From positions 24,553-88,552 of the forward strand of contig CAZVFX010000010.1 in assembly GCA_964626565.1 (NCBI GenBank): DNA of 64,000 nt. Reading direction: 5' to 3'. This document shows positions 50,626-62,100 of the stretch, piece by piece; the first letter of the stretch is position 1; each line of letters begins with the position of its first letter. The notes below the pieces were generated by a model. That model did not search any database. It was given only the letters and a program-made list of their open reading frames with translations, and was not told where the DNA came from. This DNA is from CAZVFX01 sp964626565. GTDB lineage: Bacteria; Myxococcota_A; UBA9042; CAIXZC01. The position numbers and the translations under genes are program-made.

Positions 50626-51045
50626 ATGAAGTGGCTGAAGAATGGGGAATCGTATTGGGTGCGACTCGATCGCGATGAAGAGGTTATGGAAGCTCTGGTG
50701 CGTTTTCTCGACGAAGCCGGACTGCCTGCTGCAACGATCACGGGACTAGGCGCCTTGAAGAAGACGGAACTGGCCTTCTTCGACGCCCGTCGTCATACCT
50801 ACACCAACCGGACCTTCCCCATGGACCTGGAGTTGGTGTCGTTTCTCGGCAACGCTACTTTTGTCGATGGCAAGCGCTTCGTGCATGCCCATGCCATACT
50901 CTCCGGCGCAGATTTCAAGTGCGTCGGCGGCCATTTCCTGTCCGGAATCGTCGCGGTGACCATGGAGTGCCACGTCATCCCGGGCGATACCGAGATTCAC
51001 AGGAAATTCGATAAGGATGTCGGCTTGAATCTGCAGGTAATCTAG
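50626..51045 (+). CDS. PPC/DUF296-domain protein
   Basis: A 139-residue single-domain PPC (DUF296) protein, related to the domain next to plant AT-hook motifs, with the features YWVRLDRDEEVMEALVRFL, ITGLGALKKTELAFFD and the metal-site-like HAHAILSG followed by GGHFLSGIVAVTMECHV. Bacterial members form trimers that bind a metal through these histidines; the function is not known. AGAAGGGGGG precedes the ATG. The stop overlaps tail to tail with the histidine kinase gene. Confidence 0.85.
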   Translation: MKWLKNGESYWVRLDRDEEVMEALVRFLDEAGLPAATITGLGALKKTELAFFDARRHTYTNRTFPMDLELVSFLGNATFVDGKRFVHAHAILSGADFKCVGGHFLSGIVAVTMECHVIPGDTEIHRKFDKDVGLNLQVI

Positions 51046-52361
51046 TCAACCGGCAGAGCGAATTTGAAAGTCGAGCCAGCGGCTGCTTCCGATTCCACCC
51101 ATATCCGGCCTCCGTGCCGCTCCACGATTCTCTTGCACGTAGCCAGCCCAATGCCGGCACCGGGCACCTGGGAGTTGGCATGGAGGCGTCGAAAAATCTC
51201 GAATACCGAGTCCAAATGTTTAGGCGGAATGCCCACCCCGTTGTCCGCAACTGAGAATACCCAGTCGTCTTCGAGTCTTTCCGCAGCAATCCGGATCCGC
51301 GGCGCCTCGTCGCCCCTGAACTTGATGGCGTTGCTGATGAGGTTCTGGAGGAGCTGAATCAGTTGGGTCTCGTCCGCCAACACCGTGGGTAGGGACTCCA
51401 CGGACAAGCAGGCGCCGGACTCCCTGACGGAGAGGGCCAGGTTGGTCGCGGCCCGGTTCACCACATCCTCCATGTCCACCTTCTCGGCCATCTTGGGCTT
51501 GGTGCCCACCCTTGAGAAGTTCAGGAGGTCCCTCACCAGGCGCTGCATTCTTTCGGCCGCATCGACGATGAACTCCAGCGCGTCGTCTGTCTCCTCGTCC
51601 TGCTTGCCCCGCAGCTTCCCATCCAGCAGGCGGGTGAAGTACGAGATCATTCTGAGCGGTTCCTGGAGGTCGTGGGAAGCGATGTAGGCGAACTGCTGAA
51701 GCTCCTTGTTTGAGCTCTGCAACTCCACCGCCTGCCGCGCCAGCTTGAGTCTGGCCTGCCGTTGGGCCAGAGCGATGCCGATGCTGGTGCCCAACCGTTC
51801 GAACAACTCGATGAACTCCGATGTAAATCGGTCTCGCCTGCGATCATTAAACTGTAGCAGTCCTACCCGCCGCGACCCGGAGCGCAAAGGAATGAGAGCC
51901 ACCGATTCGTAGCCCTCGTTGCAACGGTTGCGAGTTCGCCCCTGCAAGTCTTCTTCCGTGGACGAGGCAAGGAGTTCAGTTGTACAGTTGCTCCAGAAGC
52001 TGCCTCCCTTGGTGAAGAAAGTCTGCTCAGGATCGATTTCCCCACGGATGATCGTTCCGCACATGCAGTCCAGAAGCGGCCTGCCGGAACTGTCTCTCAG
52101 TATCTTGCCTTCCTTATCCCGGGAACAGAGCGAAGTTTCCGCATCCACAAATTCATCGGGGAAGCCGTGGGTCACGTAGTACGGAAAATCATCTCCGTCA
52201 ATCAGCCGTAGGCCCACTGCCTGGAAGCCGGTGAAATCCTTGATTTCACTCAAGATGCTCTTCATGGTGTCGCGGTCTTCGTCCGCCCGATTCAGGTGAT
52301 CAAGAATCCTCGCTGTGAGCCCTTCCAGACCATCGGCGGGCTGCGCGTTCGTGCAACTCAT
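51042..52361 (-). CDS. GAF-domain sensor histidine kinase
   Basis: A 439-residue soluble kinase. Residues about 20-185 form a GAF domain with an unusual cysteine set (SLCSRDKEGK, LLDCMCGTII, WSNCTTELL, RNRCNEG) that could bind a metal, haem or thiol-reactive ligand. A short coiled coil leads to the HisKA domain with the phospho-acceptor in FAYIASHDLQEPLRMISYF (His at about 229). The ATPase domain has the N box (LISNAIKF), G1 (VADNGVGIPP) and G2 (GAGIGLATCKRI). There is no membrane segment, and no response regulator gene was seen near it. GGAGAGG precedes the ATG. Confidence 0.9.
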   Translation of the reverse strand: MSCTNAQPADGLEGLTARILDHLNRADEDRDTMKSILSEIKDFTGFQAVGLRLIDGDDFPYYVTHGFPDEFVDAETSLCSRDKEGKILRDSSGRPLLDCMCGTIIRGEIDPEQTFFTKGGSFWSNCTTELLASSTEEDLQGRTRNRCNEGYESVALIPLRSGSRRVGLLQFNDRRRDRFTSEFIELFERLGTSIGIALAQRQARLKLARQAVELQSSNKELQQFAYIASHDLQEPLRMISYFTRLLDGKLRGKQDEETDDALEFIVDAAERMQRLVRDLLNFSRVGTKPKMAEKVDMEDVVNRAATNLALSVRESGACLSVESLPTVLADETQLIQLLQNLISNAIKFRGDEAPRIRIAAERLEDDWVFSVADNGVGIPPKHLDSVFEIFRRLHANSQVPGAGIGLATCKRIVERHGGRIWVESEAAAGSTFKFALPVD

Positions 52362-52403
52362 GTTGGCCTCTCCGCACGTCTGCTTCTCACAAGTATAGGG
52401 GTT

Positions 52404-52419
52404 GAGCAGTTAGCGGTCA
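52404..52419. repeat. Weak heptamer repeat at the rsmI 3' end
   Basis: GAGCAGT and TAGCGGT followed by the rsmI stop. Only two units are seen, so this may be chance. Confidence 0.25.
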
Positions 52420-53160
52420 AGACGATCTGTGCTCAGCCGACGGGGCGCGGCGTTGCCGACGTGACGAGGGGGCGACGTATACAAGCAATGTGCATTCCCC
52501 CCGTAAGGTGCGGCCTTCCAGAGTCTGGAGAAGGGTCTCGGGATTGCCTCGCAGGAACTCCTCGTAGGTCTTGGTCAACTCCCGCGCAATGACCACCTGG
52601 GCATCTCCCGCCCGCTGGGCCAGTTTCTCGAGGAAAGACGGTACACGTCGAGCTGGAAGGTAGCACACCGATGTCCGGGCCGGGGCTATCGCCTCGGCGA
52701 TGAAGGTGTCGAGCTTGGCCCCCTTCTTGGCAGGAAAACCGAGAAAGATGAACCTGTCAGTTGGCAGGCCCGAGGCTGAAAGCGCAGCTACGGCTGCACA
52801 CGGTCCGGGTATCGGGCTCACCCTGAAACCCTCCGCAACACAACTGCTCACCAGGCGATAGCCGGGGTCGGAAACCGTGGGCGTGCCCGCCTCGCTCACC
52901 AGGGCCACGTCTGCCCCTCTCTCAAGCAGGTCAAGGATCTGCGCGGTGCGGCGCTCCTCGTTGTGCTCGAAGCAACTCAGTAACTTCGCGCCCGAAGCGG
53001 ACACTGCGGACAGCAGCCGGCCTGCACTCCGGGTATCTTCGCACGCCACGAATTCGACGGAACTGAGGATCTCCACAGCACGGGGAGATATGTCCCCAAC
53101 GTCTCCGATGGGAGTTGCAACTACATAGAGGGTTCCGGCATGGGCCCGGTCAGGGCTCAC
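52417..53160 (-). CDS. rsmI: 16S rRNA (cytidine-1402-2'-O)-methyltransferase
   Basis: A 247-residue SPOUT-unrelated tetrapyrrole-methylase-fold enzyme that 2'-O-methylates C1402 in the ribosomal P site. Motifs are GTLYVVATPIGDVGDIS, FVACEDTR, ALVSEAGTPTVSDPGYRLV (Glu replaces the usual Asp of SDAGTP), PIPGPCAAVAALSASGLPTDRFIFLGFP and the late VVIARELTKTYEEFLRG. The C-terminal end is short and basic. Start is a GTG overlapping the stop of the giant TPR gene (GTGA), so translation is probably coupled to it. Confidence 0.95.
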   Translation of the reverse strand: MSPDRAHAGTLYVVATPIGDVGDISPRAVEILSSVEFVACEDTRSAGRLLSAVSASGAKLLSCFEHNEERRTAQILDLLERGADVALVSEAGTPTVSDPGYRLVSSCVAEGFRVSPIPGPCAAVAALSASGLPTDRFIFLGFPAKKGAKLDTFIAEAIAPARTSVCYLPARRVPSFLEKLAQRAGDAQVVIARELTKTYEEFLRGNPETLLQTLEGRTLRGECTLLVYVAPSSRRQRRAPSAEHRSS

Positions 53161-56100
53161 TTCTCAAGCACCAGCGACAGGGCCGACCGGGCTTCAGCGA
53201 ACTGCTCAGAGATGGCGTAAAGCACCAACTCCTTGGCCTTCTCTTTGGGCGGCAGCTTGGAAAATGCGATGCTCTCCTGCCGCAGCACGCTGGACGCAAC
53301 CTGCAAGTCCATGCTGGCCAGAAGACCAGCGTGATTGGCGGTGAGTTCGACCCCGGTCAGCCACTTGCTGATGCTCGGGGACCGGTCCTTCTTGAAGTAG
53401 TGGTCAATGGAACCGGTGAGTGCGTTTGCCAGTTGAGGGGAGATGCGCTTGGTCAGGTTGGCCTGCATCTGCTGGAACTGCTCTGTGTCAGCTCCTTCCA
53501 CGCTGGCGTCTGCGTGCACGAACTTAATGGCAACACGGTAGAGTAACTTCAGCACCGCGGCCGGATAGCAGGCTGCAAGAATGTGCATCGGGTGGAAGTA
53601 AGTGAGGTTCTTGGCGATAATGAAACCCAGCTCCTTTTCTGTCTTGCCGTGGAGCATGTCCTTGCCAATGACCAGCACCGGCGGGATGGTCGCTTCGATG
53701 CGCATTCCGAAGCTGCGGTCACTCAGGTAGACCTTGGGAGCCGGGATGCCAAGCAGGTTTGAGACCCGCTGGAGAACATCGGTAAACACCGTCCGTTCCC
53801 GCAGGTCCAGTTCGTCCCGCTTCTTCAATCCCAACTCCTTGGCGTCACGGCCTTCCAAGTAGGGCCCGATGGCCTGATACAGAGTCTGGAACACCTCGCC
53901 CACACGGAACTCCTCGGCCTTCGAGAAGATCCCCTTCATCCACAACGCCGAGTCCAACCCGCGCCCCGGGGCCACCAGCCCGGCCGGGCGCAGGCCTTCG
54001 TAGAAGTCCCTCTCTTCGTCATTGAGCTTCTTACCCATGGCCAGCACCGCGAGGCAGAACCAGGCGTCGTCAACCAGGCCCATGTCCCGGAAGATGCTCG
54101 CCATCATGCGGTACGACTCCACTCGATCCGGCTCTAAGGTGACGAGAGCCCGGTGCTCGGCAACAGACTTCTCCTTCTGCCCCAGGGTCTCATAAAGCTG
54201 CGCCAGAATCTCCCTGACCTTGGTTGCGTCCGGCTTGATCTTGGCTGCCAGTTCGAAACTGGAAGCAGCCATCTCCAACTGCTGTAACCGGCTTCGGTAG
54301 ATTTCGCCCAGGCCGCTGTAAAGCTTAAACTCCAACTTCTCGACCGACTTGCCACGGACCCTGGCGATCATGCGCCGGTAGGCCCCTTCCAGGGCATCCC
54401 AGTCGCGCAACGTTGTCAGCACTTCATCCACCGCTCTGAACGCCTCCAGCTTGTCCGAATTCAGGTCGAGGGTCTGCTCGTAGTAGTCCACCGACATCTC
54501 CGGCTCCTCCAATTCCTGCCGGTAAATAGTCGCAATGGAGAACGTGTACGAGGCCTTGCGCTGCGGATTCTCCTCCACCTGGATCAGGTGCTGTAGAATG
54601 TTGATCGCTTCGCTGTAGGCCTTGGCGTTAATGTGGATTTCGAGGAGCTTCACCAGCGCATTCTTGGAATGGGGCTGGGCCATCAGCGCCTCATTGTACG
54701 CCTCAATGGCGCTGTCGAGGTCGTCCAGCTTCTCCCGGTAGGTGTCACCGATGGCGATGAGCACCTGCCATCTCTCCAGATCATCATCGATAAGGTCCAC
54801 CAACTGGCGGCGGTATCTGATGGCACCCTCCCAGTCGTTGTGGCCCTCCATGAGTTGGGCAAGGTCCTCAATGCATCCCAGATCGTTGGGCTGCAGTTCA
54901 AGCACCCGGCCCAGGTGCTCCCGGGCCTTGTCCGGGTGCCCCATATTCATCTCGATTTCGCCCAGCGAGCGCAGGATCGAGACAAGGTGATTCACTTCGA
55001 ACGCATCCTCCCCGCGGTCGACCAGGTTCGAGAAATAGGCTTCAGCTACTTCGTAGTTGCCCTGTTCGAGGTTGAGTCGGGCCAGCCCTTCCAAAGTTGC
55101 AAGGTCGTCCGGGTTGCGGTCGTAGGCCCGGCGGTAATAGTCCAGAGCCTCGTCCCGCTTGCCGATACTCATACTCGCCTTGGCCAGCTTGCAGTACAGG
55201 TCGCCCAGCTCTTCCGAAGAGGCGTCCTCTTCTTCTATTCTGGTCCGCACCATTTCCAGCAGGGGGAATGCCTTCTCCCACTGCTCGCGGTCCATGTAGA
55301 TTTCGGCCAGTGGGTTCAAGGCCGCAGGAAGTTCGGGCACCCGCTCCAGAGCCGCCTCATACACCTCGATGGCGCCTTCCTCGTTGTCCATCTTGTCCCG
55401 CATGTAGCCGCCCATCAGCGCAAAAATCTCGGCCCGCTGCTCTTCCGTGTCCGCGGCCCTGGCCCGGGCAAGCTGCATGTCGATAATCTTCTCCCAATTC
55501 TCTTCTTCAGAGTAGATTTCGATCAGCCGGGAGGTCGCGTCCACAAAGTTGGGATCCCGCTCCAGAGCCATGTGGTACTGTTCCCGAGCACGGTCGGGCA
55601 TAAGCAACTCGTCCTTGTAGATGTCACCCTTCTTTAAGTACAGTTCAACAATCTCTTCGTTATCGCGAGCCATCTGGATGCGCTGGTCGAGGATTGTCTG
55701 CACCTCCATGAAGTCGCCCTCTTCGCCGAACAGGTGCTCCAGGCGGGTGAGGGTCTCCAGGTGGGCCGGGTCGAACTCCAGGATCTCCTTGTAGCACACA
55801 ATGGCCGACGTCAGGTCGTCCAGGCGGCCCGAGTACAGTTCCGCGCACTTGTCCAGGTAGGAGACCTTCTCAGGGATCGTCTCCGCCAACTGCACCGCAC
55901 GGCGCAGCACCAGCACCAGATCGTCATATCGCTCCTGGTCGTCGTAGAGCCGCTCCAGGGACGCGATGGTGTCACGGTCCTCCGGCTGAAGGTCGAGGAT
56001 CTGCTGGTAGTAGTCTGCCGCTGATTCGCTGTCATCCAACACCGATTCGTTCAGCAGAGCCAGCTTCTTCAGGATTTCCAGCCTGCTGCCCTCTTCCACT

Positions 56101-59100
56101 GTTACCGACAAAACCTTTTCATAGGTTTCCACCAACCGGTCCCAGATTTCGTGCTCAGTGTAGATCCTCTCCAAACGCTCGAATGCCTCGGTCGCGCTCG
56201 GGTCGTAGGTCACCAGCTCTTCGTACAGTTCCGCGGCTTTCAGCGGCTCCTCCAACTGCTCCTCGTACAGTTCGCCGGAGATCAGTTTGAGTTCGGTATC
56301 CTCCTGAGGATGCAGCGACGCGCGCATGGCGAGCACTCCGATGAGATCTTCCCATCTCTCGGCTTCCGTATACAGCGCCTGGAGGGAATCAACTGCGCGT
56401 TCCTCCGTGGGATCCAACTCGAGCACCTGCCGGTAGGCCTCAGTGGCACGATCCTGCTCGTCCAACTGCCGGGCAAGTGTGTCGCCGAGTTGCAAGCTGT
56501 ACTCGATCTGCTTGTTGAAGTCGGGGACCACCTGGGCAAGTTGCTCCAACGCACCGGCGAGATTGGACCAGTTCGAAGTCTCCTCGTAAAGCGCCACCAA
56601 CGCAGTGAGCGACGTTTCGTCCTCCGGAGCCAGTTCCAGTACCTTCTCGTACCACTCCACCGCCTCGCCCGGATTCTCCAACCGGTCTCTCAGCAGCGCG
56701 CCGAGTTTCAGCATGGCGTCCATTTGTGCGTCTTCGTCGAGGTGGGAAACCGACGCCGACCATATCTCATACAGGTCCTGCCACAGGCTGGAACGCTGTG
56801 CGATACGCTCGCCCATTTCCACCAGGTCCATGGAACCGGGATCCAGAACCAGCGCGTTTTTCACCGCTTCCAGCGCGCCGCTGTCGTTGCCCAGGTTCTC
56901 CTCGTTTATCTGAGCAACCCGGGTGAACACCGCCACCTTCTCGGTTTCGTCGTCTTCCACTTCGAGGCGGCGGACCAGCAACCCGGCCAGCGCTTCCCAT
57001 TCCTCATGATCTTCATAAAGGGTGGCCACCCGGTCGTACTGTTCGATTGCGGTCGCATCCAGAGAGATGATCCGCAGCCTGGTTTCCGCCGCGGAACGCC
57101 AGTCGTTCATCGACTCTTCCTGCAGCGAGGCTACCCGATCCAGCAGCGCGATCCGGTCAAAGTCTTCCTCCAGGAGAGTCAGTTTCTCCAGCAAGAGGTT
57201 GACGCAGTCTTCGAAGCGGGCCGTATCAGCATAGAGCTGCTCCAACGCATCGAAGGCGTCCAGGTTGAGGCTGTCGAGGACAACAACCTCCCGCCAGGCG
57301 GTGATCGCACCCTCGAGATCCATTATCTCTTCCATCTTGACCCGGCCCAACTCAGTCAGGCTCGCCACCCGCTCATCGGCTGAAAGCGCCTCATCGGAGG
57401 CCAGCCCTTCCAGAAGCTGAGCCAATTTCATGAAGTCTTCGTTGGTTCGGTACAAGGAGCGCAGACAATCGTTGGCTTCCGTGTCGCCGACCACTCGTTC
57501 GGCTACCGCTTCCCAGTTCTGCTGGGCCAGCGTCGGGTCGTCCAGCTCGCCGCCGGCAGCCCGGGCCACGTCACGATATAGTTCCACCAGCCTGTCCGCG
57601 GGAACGTCATCGAGGCGGGTCTCACGTTCCGCCATGTCAACAAAGTCCTGCCACTGCTCCTCGCGCTTGTACAAACGCTGGAGGTTGGCCAGCACTCCGG
57701 AATCGTTGGGAGTCCAATCAAGTACGTCGCACCAACTCGAAATGGCCGACTCAACATCTTCCAACTGCTCTTCGTGAAGGTAAGCGAGTTTTTGCAGCAG
57801 CGCCACCCGCTCGCCGTCGTCCTGAGTCTGCTCCACTACGTTGGTCAGAACCTCCACCAGCTTGTCGAATTGCTCAGACGCTTCATACAAGGCCGCCAGG
57901 CTGGTCAGTGCCTCCTGGTTACGGTCATCGATCTCGAGCACCGATGCGAAAGATGCGGTAGCCTCGGCCGGGGAATCGAGAATGTCTCGCCTCAGGCGCC
58001 CCAGCTTCAGCAGCAGCGGGATACGCTCGTCTTCGTATTCCACCAGCTCAATGAGGCGCTGCAGCACCCCTTCGTGCTCCTGGTGCCTCGCCTGCGTCTC
58101 GTACAGGTCTTCCAACGCTTCCCACGCCGGTTGGAACTCGTCATCCTTCTCGAAGATCTCCTTGAAAACGACTTCCGCCTCGTCGAAGCGCTCCATCTTC
58201 TGAAGCAGCTTGCCGGTCTCCATGCTGAGGTTGCGGAACGGCTCGGTGCTGTCTGTCTCGGCTCGTGCACGCTGAAGGAAGTTGATGGTGTCTCCCACCT
58301 CCCCGGTCTGCTCCATCAACTGCTGCAACTGGAACAGCGCAGATTCGTCTTCCGGGTCTATTACCAGCGACTCGCCGCAGAACTTGAGGCCTTTCCATTC
58401 GTTGCCCAACTTGTCGAGGTAGACGGAGATCAACTTCTGGCATACTTCGAGCCGATCGTCCCGGTCTTCAGCCAGTGAGAAACGGCGCTCGAGCACCTCG
58501 GCCACCTGCTGCCACTGTTCATGGGAGCTGTAGTAGGTCTCCAGCATCTCGCCCGCTTCCGCATCTGCCACAGCCTCGTCGTAGAGGCGCCGCAGCCGAG
58601 CCAGAGTTTCTACGTTCTCCCCGTCCATGAGGTAGGCTTCCTTGATAACCTCGCAGGCCCCGGCCGCGTCGCCCAGGCGGTCTTCCTGCAACTCCGCAAG
58701 CCGGTAGAAATAGGCCAGCTTCTCGTCCGGCGTGTGGACCGATTCGATCTCCTCGCGCAAGATCGCGCCCAGCTCCGCCCAGTTCTGGGCAGAGGTGTGC
58801 AACTCGTCCAGCGCCTCCAGGATCCGTTTTTCCTGGCGCAGTTCCCGAAGCTTCTCGTATTCTTCGATGGCACGGTCATAGTCACGCAGTTCGTCTTTCA
58901 GTAACTCCGCCTTTCTGAGCATGATGGCCACTGCGTCGTCTTCCATCTCGGCCGCGGCGGCAGTGTCTGCATACGCGTCGATTACCTGCTCCAGCATGTC
59001 GGCCCGGTGGCCGATCTGCTCCAACAGATCTGCGATGTCCAACCGGTGAGGCACAAGCGTCAATGCCTGCGCCGCCAGGTGGAACGCACGGCCGAGGTCT

Positions 59101-62100
59101 GCGTTCTTCTCGTCAGCCAGTTCGGCCATTTCCAGGAGAAGGTCGATCTTGCGCTCAAGGTCGTCCAGCGATTCCTTGTACGCTTCCATGCACACCAGCA
59201 GGCGTTCCCACTCTTCGTGCTCCACCAGGCGCGGCTTCAACAGGTTGTAGGCCTCTTCCTTCTCCTCCATGGTGAGCACAATCTGCTCCAATTCGTCCAG
59301 CACGGTTGTTACCGACGGATATTGTTCCAGCACTGCACCATAGGTGGTAACCGCCTGGTGAACGTCTTCCAACTGGTCGGCGTAGACCGACGCAGTCTTC
59401 ATGAGGATCGGCACCCGGCCGTCGCCTTCAGCCAGCTCCAACTTGTGGCGCAGAATGTCCAAAAGGGATATCCAGTCCTCACGTTTCTCGAGCAGTGTCT
59501 CCATGCGTTGAATAACGTCCAGGTCTTCCCTGGCGTATGAGAACAACTCTTCCAGCACCTGGTAGGCGTCGTCATAGCGTTCGAGGGACAGGTCCAACAC
59601 CTCGGAACGGCGCAACATCAAAGCCCGCTTTTCGTCTTCATCCATCGCGTTCATGGCGCGGCGCTGAAGGATTTGCTCCAGCTCGTCCCACTTGGACGTG
59701 TCGGTGTAGAGGTTCTCGAGGTTGGTCAACGCGGTGACGTCATCCTGATCAAGCTGCAGGATCTCTTCGTAGGCTTGAATCGCCTGTTCCGCTTGCTCCA
59801 GGTAGCCGTAGTGAATGGCTCCCAACTCCATGAGCATGCTCTTGCGTTCTTCAAGGTCGTCGACCAGGCCCACGTTCACTTCCAGAACGTCGACCAGCTT
59901 GTCCCACTGCTCACCCTCACGGTAAAGCGCGCCCAGGGAGGTGATTGCGTCCGGGTCGTCCGGCTCCGCATCCATGACTCTCCGGAAGAACTCTACCGCG
60001 GTGCCCGGTTCTCCCAACTTGTCCCGCGACAGAGTGGCCATGATGCGCCACATCTCCACGCGTTGGGAGCAGTCTTCCATGTTGCTTGTCTCTTCGTCCA
60101 GGACCAGGAACAACTGCTGGAAATTCCCGAGCACGTTGGACAGCACCATGAGGTGGCCCAGGGTCTCCTCGTCTTCCGGCATCATGCCCAGAGCAACCCG
60201 GTACGTCTCGAACGACTCCTCGGGGAGTTCCAGGTCTTCGTCGTAGATCCGGCCGATCTCTTTCTGGATGTCCACCTGCAGATAGTCTTCTTCCACAAAG
60301 GTCTTGCGGATAGACAGCAGGTCCACCAGGCGCTCGAAACGGCTGGTGCGGCGCATATAGGCTTCCAGCAGGTCCAGTACAGCCAGAGCCAGGTCGCCCT
60401 GAACGTTGCGGTCAAGAATCTCTATCGCCAGTTCGTTTTCCGGGTCCACCACCAGCACCCGCTCAAGCTTCTCCACCATGCCGGCCGGGTCGTCGAGCTT
60501 CTGCTCGTACAGCTCAGCCATGCGTAGCAGGGTGCCCGTTTCCACTTCCGGAGATGCGGCCAGGCTGGCCATCTGCTCCAGTGCTCCCATCAACTCGCCC
60601 CACTTCTCCTGGCGGGTGTAGAGCTGGTCGAGCAAATCAAGGGTCTCCAGGTTGGACGGGTCCAACTCAAGGATCTCCTCTACCGTTCCGGTGGCCCGCT
60701 CCAGATCTCCCAGACGATCCATGCACACCGACGCACTGTCGCGCATTATGGCTATGCGAGCGCCCGTGTCGTGCTCCAAATCCTTCCTGGTTTCAAAAAT
60801 CTCCAACAGGCCGTCCCAGTCCTCCTCTTCCGTCGCAATATCCTGCAAGGACGTCAGAGCCTGCTGGTCGCCCGGAGCTTCCTCGAGCACGGTGCGGTGA
60901 AGCTGCTTGGCCAGCTCACGGTCGCCGATACGGCGGTGATAGATGTCAGCGGCAGAGCGCATGACGTCATGGCGGTGCGCTTCGTCGGCAATCTGACCCA
61001 CGATTTCCGCGTACAGGGACACCACGGGGAACCAGTCGTCCAGTTGGGCCGCGATTCCTTCCAGCCGTTTCTGATGCTCCGGTTCGTCCGGGGCCAGCGC
61101 AACGAGGCGGCGCAATGTCACGCCCGCCGACTCCAGGTTTTCCGCATCCAGGTAAAGATCCCGCAACCGCTCCAGCAGTCGCACCTGGTCCACGTCGTCG
61201 GACCACTTGAGCTGGATTTCCAGGGAGTCGGCCAGCCGCTCCAGATCCCCGCGGTCTTCGTATACGGACTCCAGAGCAACCGACACCCGGTGCTGTACTT
61301 CTTCGCTGCCGACCAACTCCTCAAGCAGGGAGATCGCACGGGGGTGTTCAGCCTCGACTCTCAGCGCCTCAATGTAACGGTCGGCTGCCGTTGCGACGTC
61401 ATCGTGAACACCATAGTACAGCATGCCGATATCCAGCATCAGGTCCGCCAGCGCCATCCCCTCCGGGGCCAGCGCGGCAAGCTTGGTTTCCAACAGTTCG
61501 AGCAGGTCGTCGTTGCGGTCTTCCTTGAGCATCACCTGCGCCAGGCGGTCGTAGGCTTCAGACATGTCGGGGAACTCACCCACCAGCGTATTGAAAGCCT
61601 CGATGGCGCCACCCGGGTCATCCAACTCGTCCAGGCATACTGCGCCCAATGCCAGCAGCAGCCGCTGCCGCTCAGCCGCGTCCGACTCCGCCTCCAGACG
61701 ATGGCCGATTATTCCCTTCAGGTCCTGCCACTTCGAGGTCTGCTGATACAGACGCTCCAAGGCAGCCATGGCGTCTACAAAAGTCTCGTCGATTTCCAGC
61801 ACTCGGGACAGGTACTCAATGGAACTGTCCGGCGCACTCAACTCGGTCTCCCAAATCTCCGCAATGCGCATGAGGAACGGGATCTTCTCCGTCTCGAGGT
61901 CGTACAGTTCGAGAGTGCCTTCCAGCACCGACATATATGTTTCCCAGTTGTTCGATGCCGCGGCGAGTCTTTCCAGGTGCTCGCGGATGTCCGCCCGGGT
62001 CCACGCTTCCTGGTAGGCGGCCACGTAGGTGAAGAACGCGTCTTCGAGCTCCGACAGCTTCTCTTCGTGGATCTCTGCCTTGGCCAGCAGCAGTTCCAGC

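Noticed and set aside
54633..55637. Plus-strand frames opposite the giant TPR gene (several, also near 56151, 60771 and 62658)
   Set aside because: They mirror the TPR periodicity, have Gln/Leu/Val/His-rich shadow composition and lack domain motifs.
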